In this document: piece after piece, positions 50,660 to 62,961 of the stretch
Numbering within the stretch: position 1 is the stretch's first letter
Layout: the number at the start of each line of letters is the position of its first letter
Assembly (NCBI RefSeq): GCF_026212465.1
Contig: NC_080058.1
Span: forward strand, 3,295,001 to 3,359,000
DNA from: Amaranthus tricolor
Lineage: Eukaryota > Streptophyta > Magnoliopsida > Caryophyllales > Amaranthaceae
Reading direction: 5' to 3'
DNA length: 64,000 bases
The notes under the pieces: model-generated
What the model saw: the letters and a program-made list of their open reading frames with translations, nothing else
The model's database searches: none
Told to the model about the DNA's origin: nothing
Position numbers and translations under genes: made by a program

Positions 50660-51358
50660 TGTATTTTTTTTAATTTTACTTTCTTATTATATTCATGTTA
50701 TTTATTAATCTAATTTTTTCGAACAGGACAATCTTACCCCAACTTGTTTTGTGTTTTGGTGGTAACTTCTCTCATACTATTGCTAGTCATCTCTCAATTT
50801 GCAGGATTTAAATTAATTGTGTGTATTTTTTGCCCTCTCGATTGGGTACGAATATGATCTGTCTGCTACCTCTCCTCCAAATTATGATTTTACGAGACAT
50901 TGGACCCATAACTATGATCATACTATTATGATCATAATTTATACATCATACAATATATATGTTGGGGTTAATTATTATTAGCAGGTGGATTTCTAACGTA
51001 AACCCTATGATTAGCTAAGCATATTTTACTAATATCATTGAGAGCTAGTGTAGGAAAGCACATGCCTATTGGCGTGATCTTAAGTGGATTGCTCTTATCA
51101 ATTAATCACTTAATTTACTACTAATTCAAGATTTTAGTATATAATTATCAAAAATTTAATTTTGCATGTATATAGCTAGGGAGCCAATTCAACTAGAATT
51201 AATTTGTGTTATATATATGTTATGCAATTCAGCATTAATAAAGTCTTTAATCTGATAATTTGCATCATGACTAAGGCAAGTCTGAGCCTAATTTCGCAAT
51301 ATTGTAGTTCATACCATTCGCTTCACTTTAAAGTTTATAATCTTTAAGATTCTTAAAA
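50660..51358. other. Intergenic, possible SINE-like relic
   Basis: 50720-50830 ('ttggtggtaacttctctcat', 'tctcaatttgcaggatt') resembles a decayed SINE on the minus strand. No gene. Confidence 0.3.
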
Positions 51359-52628
51359 GGAAAATTTGATTTGAAATGTATGAACTTTGTCTTATTTGCT
51401 TTTAAAGGTTCGAACTTTCGTTTATTTTTTAAAGGCTCGAACTTTAGGGTACCTCTGCTTTTAAAGGTCCTTTTTACCTTTAACCTGTTAAGCAAGTTTC
51501 TTCTTCTTTAAAAACAAGTTGCTTCTACCTCATCAATGACTACTTCGTTTTTCTTTGCTAGAAAGGCATTATCTTGGGTCTGAATTTGGGGATGATAGTA
51601 AGAAAACTCCTCATTTTTTTAGGTATGTCTTGATTATTGTAGATTTGGGTTGTTTTCTCACCAATAAAATTTGATTAGATTTTTCGAGTTCTTAATTGTA
51701 TGACGAAGATGAAAAGAAGTGAATTTTAGAAGGATGTTGACTTCTATAAGATGAACTTGATTAGATTTTTGTACGCAAATTAAAATTGGAGTAGAATTGG
51801 GAATTTTAAGAAAAAAAAAAAACCTAACTTTTAGAAATTGGAGCCCTAATTTTGTGAAATCGAATCTGAATGCTCATTGTATGCGTGTTGCTCCTGGTTG
51901 CTTGAGTTTTCAACCTACTTCACAAAACCATGTAGAATAATAACCAAAAATCTGGCAACGGAAATGGAAGGAGCACACAAAGCAAAAAAAATCTTAACGA
52001 ATAAATCCCCAGCTACCATCAATTGAAATTATTCCCTGGGTACTCTCTTGCAACTCCAGAAGGAAGTTTTCATCCAATTAAATTAAACAAAATGAACAAA
52101 TGTATCAATCGGAACAACAAAAATGAATTAAAAAGAATCATTTTTTTCAAATTTAATCATTCACATTGGGCTCAAAATTGGAGCAACAAAAATGAAAATG
52201 CAGACAAAAAAAGAGAAGAAAACAAACCCCAAGAGTACGAGAGGCTTCAGAAGCATGAACAGAAGGACTACTAGAAAGATGATGAGAAGAAAGAGCAGAA
52301 ATAGAATAAAAAAACGACGAAGAAGAAGAAAAGGAAAGAGAATCAGCAACAGCACGTCGAAGAGGCTCGGGTGGTTTCTTAATAAAAGATCTCAAACGAG
52401 AAAAATCAGATGCCATTGTTGAGGGATGAAGAACACTTGGCTGAGTAGAAAAATCAGATGAAGAAAACAAAGGGAAGAAGGAGGTAACCTGATATTACAG
52501 GTTACCAAAATCGGAGGAACCTTTAAATGCAGATATATCCTGAAATTCGAGCCTTTAAAAAATAAATGAAAGTTCGAACCTTTAAAAGCAAATAAGACAA
52601 AGTTCATACTTTTCAAATCAAATTTTCC
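51359..52628. mobile_element. TIR transposon with captured exon (Pack-type)
   Basis: Terminal inverted repeats of about 110 bp. The left arm (51359 to about 51470, 'ggaaaatttgatttgaaatg', then 'gaactttgtcttatttgctt') is mirrored at about 52520-52628 ('aaagcaaataagacaaagtt', then 'ttcaaatcaaattttcc'). Flanks 'tcttaaaag' and 'attaaaaag' are similar 9-mers, suggestive of MULE-type duplication but imperfect. The interior carries a piece of a cellular gene on the minus strand. No transposase seen. Confidence 0.7.
52228..52416 (-). pseudogene. Captured 5' exon of a cellular gene
   Basis: From the ATG at 52416 the minus strand reads MASDFSRLRSFIKKPPEPLR, then RAVADSLS, a Ser-rich stretch, and SSPSVHASEASRTLG. 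A plausible splice donor ('gg|gtttgt') follows near 52227, after which the frame runs into T-rich, intron-like sequence. It looks like the first coding exon of a conserved plant protein (I suspect an ARM-repeat family member, unverified), carried inside a TIR element together with leader and intron sequence. No downstream exons are present. Confidence 0.5.
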
Positions 52629-54504
52629 ATTAAAAAGTAAAAGAATTGAACTGTACTTTTTAATTTAAAAAAAGGTTAAATTTACAATTCAGATAGTCTA
52701 GAAAATCCCCATGGATAAAAATATATCAACTAGGAGTACTATGCTAATTCATGATTAATTATCTCAATAAGCTCATACTTTAAAGTAAATTACATGATAC
52801 CTATCAAGTTTAACTTTGCAAAGTTGTTTCAGTTGATAAAAATATGGTTATGTCATTAGCCTAGTATCCTACATAAATTTAGGGTTCGAATGGGAAGAGG
52901 CAGTGAACAAATTAATTCGTACCCACTCGAAAGAAAGGGCAAGAGAAATACGCTCTATCAATTTAAGCTCCCAGGTAAAGAGATGCCAATTAAAAAAAAT
53001 AATAGTAGCGATAAAAACAATATTGTTATAATGCCATATAATGCTTTAAATTCAATAAAATGGAATTTAGTAATAATGAAATAGAAGTTCTACAAAAGAC
53101 TTTATTAATGCTAAATTGCATCTATTACAAATAAATTATAATGGAATTTCAATAAAATTTTATTCAATCTTGTTATTAAATATAAGTTCTCTTTTGGGAG
53201 TAAGAAAGAAGAGTAAGAAAGATTAGAGAGCCACTAGGCTTTTCTTAAGCCTTAATAGTTTTTTAATATATAATTAGGCCGAGCAAATGTGAGAGGTAAC
53301 GAAAATCGAACATATAATTTTATCAGAGAAAACTAGACTCAAATTGAGAACATTCGATTTTTTTAATATAATAAGTTTAAATATGATTTAGTTGAAATAA
53401 AATGATAAAATTACACCCTAAAAGAAGTAAGAAAAAAAAATAATAATTTAAAAAACGTCATTTTAAAGAAAATACAAAAAGTAAAGCAAATAAATTACAT
53501 AGAATTAGATACTCTTCCATTTGAGAGTTGAATTTGTACCTAATATATAGCGACTAGACTAAATACAACTTTTATATATGGAAAAGTTTAATGCTAGAAA
53601 CAAGCCTTGAAAAAATTAAGAAAAACTACACAAATTTAAATAATACTAAATATCTAAATATTAGAAAAAGTAAAGGTCTTACTTAAATTAAGTTAATATC
53701 AGATGAAAACTACCAGTGTGTTTGACAAATAGTTTTTTAGATAGCTAAAAAAATTGATGCTTTTTGGCTTTTTGGCTTTTTGGCCACTTAAAAAACTAAT
53801 AACCAACAATAAAAATTTTCACTAAGCATCTTCATAACAATTGATTTAACAATTGGCTTAAACATGTTGCTTAACAACTAATTAATCAAAGGCCAAGACT
53901 ACTAGTTGATCAAATAAGCCAATTGAACTAGCCAACAATTAATGAACAATTTATAAACTCTACCAATATATTATTTTCATCTTTCCCGCTTAATTTTAAC
54001 ATTGTCTTTTATCATTTTTATTTTCAACTTTCACTCAAAAAATACATATAAATGTGTTATAAAATATATATTTTAAGCTAAAAAAAATACTCCTTTAAAC
54101 TTTTGGCATTTTCGATTAAACAAAGCTAGTTGTTAATTATTGCTTAAGGTGTGACCTTTAGTAGAAGAATACGTGATTTGATTAATTAATTGAGTAGGCC
54201 ACAACACTTCCTCCCTTATTAAAGCAAGTTGAAAGCCACACAATCACAAACTCACACCACAAAACACTCATACGCTTTCTTTTTCTCTCTTAATCACTTT
54301 CAAGTCAAAGAGTTTAAGACCAAACTTAGGTCTCATTTATGACATATATACCTACTATTATATCTCCTTCAACCTAACGAAACACATACACTATATCCAA
54401 AATTAGCTAGGTAAACACTTGCTATATTGGGCAACTTATTACTAGCCAACTTCAATCATATACCATATATATTATTGTCATAAAAAATTCAAAATTGTTA
54501 CTTC
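52629..54504. other. Intergenic and ERF upstream region
   Basis: At 53710-53960 words such as 'ttggctttttggc', 'aataaccaacaa' and 'gccaattgaactagcc' resemble the palindromic MITE at 23076. A TATA-like 'acatatataccta' lies at 54342. 'aggttcgaatggg'-type words at 52880 may be SINE remains. No other gene. Confidence 0.4.
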
Positions 54505-55371
54505 ATGGATTTGGGTGTGAATACGAGTTTGAAACCTACAAAAACTCCTTCTCCAAGGAGTAAAAGAAAACAACAACAACAACCACAAGAGGACTCACCT
54601 CCGAGTATTAGGTATTTGGGGGTGAGGAGACGTCCATGGGGTCGCTATGCAGCTGAAATAAGGGACCCTACTACAAAGGAACGTCACTGGCTTGGTACCT
54701 TTGACACTGCTGAGGAGGCTGCCCTTGCTTATGACCGAGCTGCACGGTCCATGAGAGGGCCATCTAAGGCTCGAACTAACTTTGTGTATTCAGATTCTCC
54801 ACCAGGATCTTCAGTCACATCTTTTTTATCTCCGGATGATCAGTCTCATCTCAACCAAATCTTTTTTGCTAATGGGCCGTCTTTGGCACAAACACAACCT
54901 AACCCCATTGACCAAAATGTTTGGGCTTGTTGGGGTGATAATTATCCTCAACCTAATAGCAATTATCAGCCGATTGAGAACATGGAAACAACCAAAGAAG
55001 TTGAACTCCCTCCTTTGCCCCCGGATCTTACTTCAAGTTACAACATGGGTATGGGTATGGGTATGGTTACGGATATGGGTATGGGCATGGGTATGGATAT
55101 GGATACGAGCATGGGCCTAGATATGAGTCAATGGGTCGAAAACAACCCTGACTTTTTCGGATTTTCGGGTCAAAATGGATCATCAGTTGGGTTTGATAGC
55201 ATAATTAGCAATGAGACCAATTTGATTGGTACTAGTAGTGGGGCCAACCCAAATGATAATAGCCAGTATCATTCTGTCATGCAGCATAGCCCGGTTTTTA
55301 GCAAAATGCCGGTTGTATCCGACCCGGTATTTGATGGGTTTAACCAAGGTTCCTCCTCTTACTTCTATTGA
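54505..55371 (+). CDS. LEP: AP2/ERF transcription factor, LEAFY PETIOLE-like (ERF group VIII-b)
   Basis: 288 residues, single exon. A basic, Gln-rich N-terminus is followed by one AP2/ERF domain (about residues 36-95: [46 protein letters not shown]). It continues [23 protein letters not shown], which is characteristic of the LEP/PUCHI/ESR branch. C-terminal pieces ELPPLPPDL and [12 protein letters not shown] also match my memory of LEP. The ERF-type alanine and aspartate in the second strand region predict GCC-box binding rather than DRE. Residues about 181-210 form a Met-Gly-rich run (MGMGMGM...[10 protein letters not shown]) that is unusual. LEP-group factors act in leaf, meristem and organ development. 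The subgroup is secure; the exact orthologue is not. Confidence 0.88.
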   Translation: MDLGVNTSLKPTKTPSPRSKRKQQQQPQEDSPPSIRYLGVRRRPWGRYAAEIRDPTTKERHWLGTFDTAEEAALAYDRAARSMRGPSKARTNFVYSDSPPGSSVTSFLSPDDQSHLNQIFFANGPSLAQTQPNPIDQNVWACWGDNYPQPNSNYQPIENMETTKEVELPPLPPDLTSSYNMGMGMGMVTDMGMGMGMDMDTSMGLDMSQWVENNPDFFGFSGQNGSSVGFDSIISNETNLIGTSSGANPNDNSQYHSVMQHSPVFSKMPVVSDPVFDGFNQGSSSYFY

Positions 55372-55559
55372 CCCTATTTTTTTTCCCATTAAGACCATCC
55401 TTTTTTTTCCCTACCGTACCTTTCCATAACCTTTTTTTCTTTCTTGGACACTAGTTATTTAGTTATTAAGAAATTTAAGATTTTTTTTGTTTTGAGCTCT
55501 CCAACTAAGATAATATTCAATTTCAATTTATCTATATTATCATTTTTCAGCTCTTCAAA

Positions 55560-55640
55560 CAAAAGTGATATTATATAGGAGTATAAGAAATGATAAAGAA
55601 CAAAAGTGTTATTATATACAAGTATAAGAAATGATAAAGT
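55560..55640. repeat. Two-copy 41-bp tandem repeat in ERF 3' flank
   Basis: 'caaaagtg(a/t)tattatata', then 'agtataagaaatgataaag' occurs twice with few changes. Confidence 0.8.
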
Positions 55641-55942
55641 TGAGGCATATGAATATCGATATCAAATGTCATCCAATTTCAGTTATCAAATAACTGAGGG
55701 AAAGGATCGGGAGAAATTAGATGAAAATTAAATTTATAATTTTTTTTAAAAGTGGTACATACTTTTCAACTGAGAGAAGACCTCATTCTCATCAAATAGG
55801 ACGAAGAAAATGCACAACATGTCAAGATCAGTTGCTTCAGCCTTCATCGAATCTAAATATTTTTCATTGTATGCATTTCTTTCAAAAAAAGTAATTAAAG
55901 AAAAGAGGGAATACGTAATATATATTTTACCTCTAAATAATG

Positions 55943-56204
55943 TACTCTCTCGCATTCATCTTAAATGTCTTATCTTCTTATTTAATTAAGTCACCTTAAA
56001 ATTTTCAATTCTATTTTGGGTATGCTCATTTTACCAATTTATCCTTACTAACTTTTTCATACCTTTACACCTACTAATTAATTCCACTTTACCCCTATTA
56101 AAATTTAAAAATACTTTACTTTTTTCTTTTACATGTGGTCCCATTTGACCACCTAAAAATGGTGAAAAGTCAAATGGGACACATTAAGTGAATAGGAGTG
56201 AGTA
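55943..56204. mobile_element. Stowaway-like MITE
   Basis: Left 'tactctctcgcattcatctt', then 'aaatgtctta'. Right '...caaatgggacacattaagtg' with 'aataggagtgagta'. Inverted ends that include TA at the boundary. Confidence 0.7.
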
Positions 56205-57479
56205 TTACTTTTTAATTATATTATATATATATATATATATCTTTACATTTTATATTTAATATTTTATTAAGCTTCGTTCTAGTAATTACTAAGCTAGGTA
56301 ACCATGGATCAAAACGATTGCAGTTTCAAATATATATTTGTAATTCTTAAAATTGCAATTTAAATGTTATAAGAATTGATGTTGTATCTATATTTTGTTC
56401 TAAGATCAAGTTATTATTCCTTTAAAAGTGAAGTTATAAGTTAAACACTTCTATTTTATATTAATTACTTTGAAAAAATATAGATAGTTTGAGAATGTTT
56501 TAGCTAATTAAATTATCGTCTTTCCCACGTTTTTTATATTATACTAAAGGTATATATTAGCGATATAAAAAAAAACCCTGGCATGCGTAGTTTTTACGGT
56601 GTCGGTTCTAGGGGTATTCCGGATAGCGGACTAACTAGGGTCCCCCAAAATAAGTGGCCTCAAATATTAGATTGTGCAATTCAAGCCCAATTTCAAGCAA
56701 CACTTTTTAAATAATTTGTATTTTTAACAATATTGCAAGTTGAAAGAAACAAATGAACATAATAGTATTTCCCTTTTTATTAAATTTTGGTTAATTGTCC
56801 TTAAAAATATATTCTTAATTAGAAAACTATATTCACACAAAGATACACATGCAAACATACGTCATCTACAAGATCAATAGAGTACGTAGTATTATACTAA
56901 CAGTAGCTACTCAGATACATGCATGAGAGGTCAAAAAGACAAGTAGTCAGTTATATTATAATACTCCCCCAGATTCACTATTAATGTTTCATTTTGCTTT
57001 TTGGATACTATTTATCTCTTAATTTATATTTTATTATTAATCTATAAGTTAAAACTTAGTCAAGTGAGATCTTGTTTGATTCGTCTCAATGCAATAATAT
57101 CAACTTTCCATAATTTTTAATTATGCACAATTAGAGATATTACAGATTGAATAAGTACGATAGAATGCACAAAGTAAATGAGACATCAATTAGTTAAAAA
57201 ATATTACAAAATATAAAGCTTGTAGCTTGCTAATTGACTCAAATTGAACCACAAATCTTAACTCGAATTTCAACTGCTTCCACCTCTTATAAATTTATTT
57301 AATTTTGTAATATTTAATCAACTTTTCTATTAAATATTTTAAATTAATATGGCGGCCAAATCAAAAATACAATCCTCCGTGTGTTTAAAATGTTTTTCCT
57401 GGTGTTCTCCAATGTAGCTTCGTCTCTAATTGATTTTTATAGTTGACTCTAATCTATCACTCTCGATAGCGATTAAAAA
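56205..57479. other. Intergenic, MITE relic
   Basis: 56962-57190 begins 'tactcccccagattcactat' and ends near 'aaatgagacatcaat', another decayed Stowaway-like element. No gene seen. Confidence 0.45.
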
Positions 57480-58230
57480 AACTTACCTCACTAATCTGTC
57501 TTTATACTTTTTGTTTCTACCATATCAAATTTTATGTAGAAATATTTACTAACCTAATTCATCTCATCAATGAAAAAACAAAAAATTTCCTCGCTAGTCA
57601 CTATTTTCTCCCTCTTACTTTTTTTTACTCTACTCTTTTTTTACTTTTTTAGTTTCATTTTAAAATTTATTTTGGATGATTGGTCCCTTATGAGGAAGTC
57701 TTAAAAATTTCCACTTAGACCACTCCCATTGGTGTGGAATTTTTCTTTGAGTGGAAATTTTTTTGTAAGGTTTTTACTCCCATTAGTAAAAACCCACAAA
57801 AAAAAACTTGCATATATTTTCCAAAAAAAAAACTCTAATAAGTGAGCGAAAATTTTGGAAACTTCCTCACAAGCGTCCCACCATTCAAAATAAATTTTAA
57901 AATAAAAACTTAGAGAGAAAAAAGAAAGGGTAACGTAAAAAAAGTAGGAGGAAGAAAGTAGAGAGAAAATTTTTTTGTTTTCTGATTGATGGGATAAATT
58001 AAATTAGTAATTTCCACACAAAATTTAATGTGGTAGAAAGGAAAAGTGTTGAGAAAGAATAATGAAGAAAATTTTTTTTTACTCACCATTGACTCATTGA
58101 GAGTGCTCTCACTTAATTTTTTTAGAAACATATACATGTTTTTTTGTGTGTTTTTACTAATGAGAGTAAAAATCTGACAAAAACATTCACTTAAAGAAAA
58201 TTTCTACACCAATAAAAATAGTCTTATTGA
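57480..58230. repeat. Two interlocked inverted repeats
   Basis: 57480-57716 is the imperfect reverse complement of 57850-58085 (shared 'caaaataaattttaaaat', 'ttgttttt(c)...ttgatg'). 57717-57850 is the reverse complement of about 58085-58230 ('attggtgtggaatttttctt', 'tttttact(c)ccattagtaa'). With T the terminal and I the internal segment, the order is I'-T-I-T'. It looks like one palindromic MITE (T-I-T') joined to half of a second copy in opposite orientation. An open frame at 57910-58137 is not credible. Confidence 0.75.
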
Positions 58231-58609
58231 CTAATATTATTGTTGTAGTCCTTAACAAAAATATAGAATTTGATCTATATGCTAAAATGATCATTTGGCA
58301 AAACCGAATCGAAAATGGCGTCAAATCATTAAAGCACAAAAACTAATTATATGCTAAATAGGGTAAATTAATTTTCAAATTCTTTATTATTTATTGTATG
58401 GTTTTACTATTTTCTAAGAGATAGGGCTTGTGGCCTTATGCCATATGTATTTCTTTACCTGAAAATTCTGCCATTTTTTTTTATATTTATGTATAAAAAA
58501 ATCATAGAAAATAAAAACTGTCATATTTTATGTAGTAACTATATATATTTTTCCTAATAATTCAAAATCATTATTTTTGCAACTTTTCAAGTTAAAAAAG
58601 ATTTCAAAA
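58231..58609. other. Upstream region of MLRQ-like gene
   Basis: No other gene. Spacer between the hairpin repeat and the start codon. Confidence 0.4.
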
Positions 58610-61600
58610 ATGGCTCATAGGATGTCGGTGAGTTTTTTCTTTACATTTAATTTCTTTCCAATAATTTGAGCAATGTATTTCATTTATTGTTTATAATTTG
58701 ATCAAGTATTTTATATTTCATCCTTATAATCTAAAATGAAGGAATGAAATAGAATTTTTGCTTAATAATTAAAATTTATAAAAATTGAAAAATTTTGTAT
58801 ATTGCTTTAATTTCATCCCCAACTTCTTCATCCAACCATCATTTTCTTTTATATTTACGAGATTTTAATTTTATTCAATCAAAAAAAACTAGGAAATATA
58901 TGAATATTTTGGTAAACTTTGATAATTTAGAGATTAATTAAATAATATTCGTTTTTGCCGGAATTTGGGTCAACTTTCTTCCTTTATTTGGGTGTGAAGT
59001 ATGACTACGTAATGATGGTTATATATGTAGGGATATTTGATGAGATCAATGATGCAACAAAGGAATATATCATTCTCCTCATCTTCCTCGTCCTCCACTC
59101 CCAAATCTAAGTGGTAAGAAAAAACCATCATAATTCATTATTTATTTTATGAATAAATCAATTAATGTGGTTGACAACAATAATGACTCTAATTATGGTT
59201 GAGACGTGAATTATAAATTCAAAAAATGATAAAAATACTACTCAAATATAAATTTTGGAACTTCTCTTTATAATTTTTCAAGTTTCAATTTTTTTGTCTC
59301 GATATATTAAAATTTAATATAGTCTTAATAGGGTTGACCAACTTTTCATGTATCAAATGATACACACACAGAGTAGATAGACACAACCAAGGTGCTAGTT
59401 TACTACAAAATTACGAAGGATAATACCCATGGTCAAATTCGTCGCCTGACAATTGCTAAATAGCCTTAATGAATACAACAAATTTTAGTCGTATCGTTAT
59501 TTCTATTAGAGTATATAACATATTATAGACCCTTAACTATCAATTTAAGCTTTTGGTTGAATTGATTCCTTAACATGGTATCAGAGCCTGTGTGACAAGA
59601 GATTACATGTATGAATCTCCATCACTCACTACAAAAAAAATGACATATTTGGGCGGAGCCTTTAGACGCTTTTAAAACCGTCTAAAAAATGTGTGTCACA
59701 AATAGTTTAGACTCTTTTTGAATGCGTTTTGTTGTCTAAAATAGATTGTTTTTAGACGTTTTTTTTTCGTTACAAGACTTTATCCCATCTTGCTTTTTAA
59801 TGCCTTTTCAACTCATTTGTGACAAAAAAGCGTCTAAAAAGTACTTTAAAGCATCTAAAATCATTATTTTTAAGACACTTAAAAGCATCTAAAATTGTTA
59901 TTTTTTTAGACACTTAAAAGCGTCTAAAACACTAAAATCCCACCATAATAATTTAGATTTATAACATCCAATAGTGTCTAAAAGCCCGCTAGCTAGGTTG
60001 CTAGCATACTTTTTCAACAAAAGGCAATATATACAATTTTTCCACATCAAACAATCAAGCCATAATTCACTCATCGACCAAAAAATTATGATTAACATAT
60101 ACTTAAACCTAAAAATCAATTTAAAATTTTTTATTATATTTGGTGCAAATTAACATGGACAATAAGTTCAAATATCAAAATATTGATAACTGGCCATTAC
60201 AAAATAATAACCATAAACCATCTCAAACAAATTGATACGAAATTGTTGCTTTGATATTTTGAGTTCTGTGTTCTGTTTTGCAAGGTTTGAATCCTTTCCT
60301 TTGCTTTGTTCTTCATCCTTTGTATAAATCATCCTTGAACCATCCCAATATGGTTCAAAACTATTCACTTATTTAAACGCTCTTAACCTTACTTTTTCGT
60401 CGAATTATCCCCTCAACTTTCGCAAACATTCTATCCCTTGTCCTTCCAGCTGCATACACACTGCATAAAAGTAGGACAAGATTAATCAACAAAAGAAATG
60501 ATAAACCAAGCATTTACACACATATACATTCATCAGTCACCACATACGTTGTTGAATACAATATGGAACTGCGATGACAAAATAAAAACAAGAATTGATC
60601 TGCAAGATATTAGCAGTTTTTGTTAAGTCAGCTGATGTTTCTTCATTTGCTAAGTTTTATAACTGCTCAATCTTTACTACACTCTGCCACACCATAATAT
60701 TCATACAGATATTGCATTTTTTTACTAGCAGACATTTAATACTAACATCTAATCTTTCATTCCAAGTTAATACACATTATTGTATTGTCTTACCAAGGCT
60801 TTGTTCAGCAAAGACTAGGTAATTCATTCTTTTGCAGAACTTAATAAGAAAAATATTTCCCACTAATATGTTGTTATAATAAGTTATTCTTGAACAACTT
60901 TTATCATCTTTTTCTAAAGAAAAATATTTATAGCTTTCCAAAACGAGTGATTGAATAAACTTTAAACTAAGCATATTGAAGATATAAGTGGATTGTTAGA
61001 ATTTAGGTAATGACATCGTGATTTAGGATCAAAAAATGGTAAGGGTCAAAGAGTAGGACAGTTAAATTCGACTTTTATAACTATAATGTTGAATTTTCAC
61101 ACCCATACATTTACCAAAAGACAAATAACATAGATCTATTTAGTTTAACCTGGATAAATTAAGCAATTAACCTAATTTTAGTTTAACCTGATTTCAGTTT
61201 AACCTAAACTAAGCAATTAACCTAAATTAAGCAATTAATAACCTTAATTGTGAAAAATTAAGCAATTAAAATCCAATTAATCGAGGTAGAGGATGAGTAA
61301 GCCAATCCTATACAGTTTAACCTGAATTAAGCAATTGATGAATTGTACCTAATTTAGGGAGTTGTAGATGATGAATTGTTGAAAGTGGGAAGTCTAATTA
61401 TGCGTCAAGAACAAAAGGAGGGAAGCCCAGGCGAACGACGATGCGTGACACACACACCGTGGCGAACGAGTGATGGATGTTGGTGTCAGACTGTTAGCAT
61501 TGAACAGTACGATAGAGAAGATGAATGTTGATGAAGAATGAATGTTTCAGTGATTATACAGGCGGTTATGTTTGTGGAGGAGATGAAGACTCTCATTATT

Positions 61601-62961
61601 CTGATGAAGCGATATAGAATGAATGTTTTGAGCGGTTTTTTGTTCATTTGAGAGCCTATATCCCGCTTTCTCTAAGAAATTTTCAAATTGGGGTTTTTGA
61701 CGCTTAATAAGGTTTATTTTCTCAACCTTTATATGCGTCAAAAAATAGACGTCTAAAAGCTTCATATTTTTTAAACACTTTTCATTGTGTCTATAAAAAA
61801 GTGTCTACAAGCTTCACGTTTTGTTGTAGTGACTCTTCATTTGAAGTAGAACATTCACAGTGTCAGATATAAAGAGGGTTTGTGCTGTATTATTCATACT
61901 TTTAGCCTAAAAGGCTTTCATATTTGGAGTCTTAATCATTAACTTAAACTTTTTGGTTGAATTAATTTTTTTGACAAATTCCCTCATCGATACAAGAATA
62001 CGATAGAAAAATAAGGCGAAAATAAAAAGATTGATTTGCTTATCATAAATCATTTAAGATAGATAGATAGATAGATGCACGATAGAAGTATTACAAATTG
62101 CATGATACGAATAATGATTGAAATGATTGTAGGGCATTGAAAGCCGAAATGGCTCCCTTATACCTATTGGTGGGATTTACGGTGTTAGCAGCAAGCATAG
62201 CCTCACACACAGCATATCAACAATTGAGGTACAATCCTAATGTTTACTTCAGTAAGAAGAAAAGAGCCACTATTGAGGAAGCTGAAAACCCCATGAATGC
62301 TGTTAATCATGGCGGTAAATTTGTAGATAAGTCTTTCTTAAGGAAGGTTGCTCATATTCAAGAAAAAGGCAAAGAGACCATTCCAAATCCTGTTAACGGC
62401 AACATTTACACCAGGTAATACTTTATATTATACTATCTCCATCTCTTAATGAAGTTCCCATAACAAAGATTTACGAAAATTAAAGAAAAATAAAATCTCT
62501 TAAATAATAAATATATTATTTTATTGATTAATAAATTTGATGGAGAAAAGTGGTGAGGACCATAAACATTAAAAAGTATCAAAAGAAATTTAGTGGAAAA
62601 AATATAAGGACACAATTAATAAAAAAAAATATTTTATAAAGTTAATAGAAAACATGTAGAGATCATAAGAAATATAAAACTATTAAAATAAAGTTAGTGA
62701 AAGATATGTGGAAATCATAAACATTATGAAAATATTAAAATAAGAATGAACAAGGTTATTTTTGTATAAAATTTATGATATATAAAAATATTTTTTTAAA
62801 AGTAACAAATAAAACACAAAAAAATAATAAATAAATTTTTTTTTAAGAAATGAAGACAATATTTACTAAAATTTAGTTTGAACTACTCCTATACACTAAC
62901 ATGTAGTTTGAATTATTTTTGTAGGTCTAGACATGCAGAGACTTTGCAGTCGATCAAGTGA
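58610..62961 (+). CDS. MLRQ/B12D-like mitochondrial membrane protein, four exons
   Basis: Spliced model: 58610-58627, 59031-59113, 62133-62414, 62925-62961, giving 139 residues. All introns are GT-AG (donors GTGAGT, GTAAGA, GTAATA; acceptors TATATGTAG, GATTGTAG, TTTTTGTAG) and the frame is kept at each junction. The protein has a basic, Met/Arg/Ser-rich N-terminus that looks like a mitochondrial presequence (MAHRMSGYLMRSMMQQ). It is followed by WALKAEMAPLYLLVGFTVLA, one membrane helix, then NPNVYFSKKKR, KSFLRKVAHIQ and the C-terminal SRHAETLQSIK. The helix-plus-NP.V...K pattern fits plant 'NADH-ubiquinone reductase complex 1 MLRQ subunit' proteins (B12D-like). The first exon has only 18 coding bases. 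Intron 2 is 3019 bp because of nested mobile elements. Reading 62137-62418 alone would miss both ends. Confidence 0.85.
59504..61976 (+). mobile_element. TRIM in intron 2, split by a CACTA element
   Basis: LTR 59504-59575, PBS 'tggtatcagagcc' (59576-59588) and the start of the internal region up to 59626. After the CACTA, the internal region resumes at about 61832 and the 3' LTR remnant ends '...ttttggttgaattaattttt' 'ttgaca' at 61976. The purine tract and the first part of the 3' LTR are deleted. Flanks 'atttc' and 'aattc' are a likely 5-bp duplication with one change. Confidence 0.85.
59627..61831. mobile_element. Non-autonomous CACTA (En/Spm-like) transposon, 2205 bp
   Basis: The left end 'CACTACAAAAAAAATGAC' and right end '...acgttttgttgtagtg' are inverted CACTA termini. 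Both flanks are 'act' (59624-59626 and 61832-61834), the 3-bp duplication typical of the superfamily. The left about 310 bp and right about 100 bp hold many copies of a 'gcgtctaaaa' or 'tttagacgctttt' motif in both orientations, the usual subterminal transposase-binding arrays. The interior has no recognisable transposase; open frames there are short and unconvincing. Confidence 0.9.
62058..62076. repeat. (GATA)n microsatellite in intron 2
   Basis: 'gatagatagatagatag', about 4-5 units, close to the acceptor of intron 2. Confidence 0.85.

Noticed and set aside
57910..58137. 75-codon minus-strand open frame
   Set aside because: Falls within the arms of an inverted repeat.
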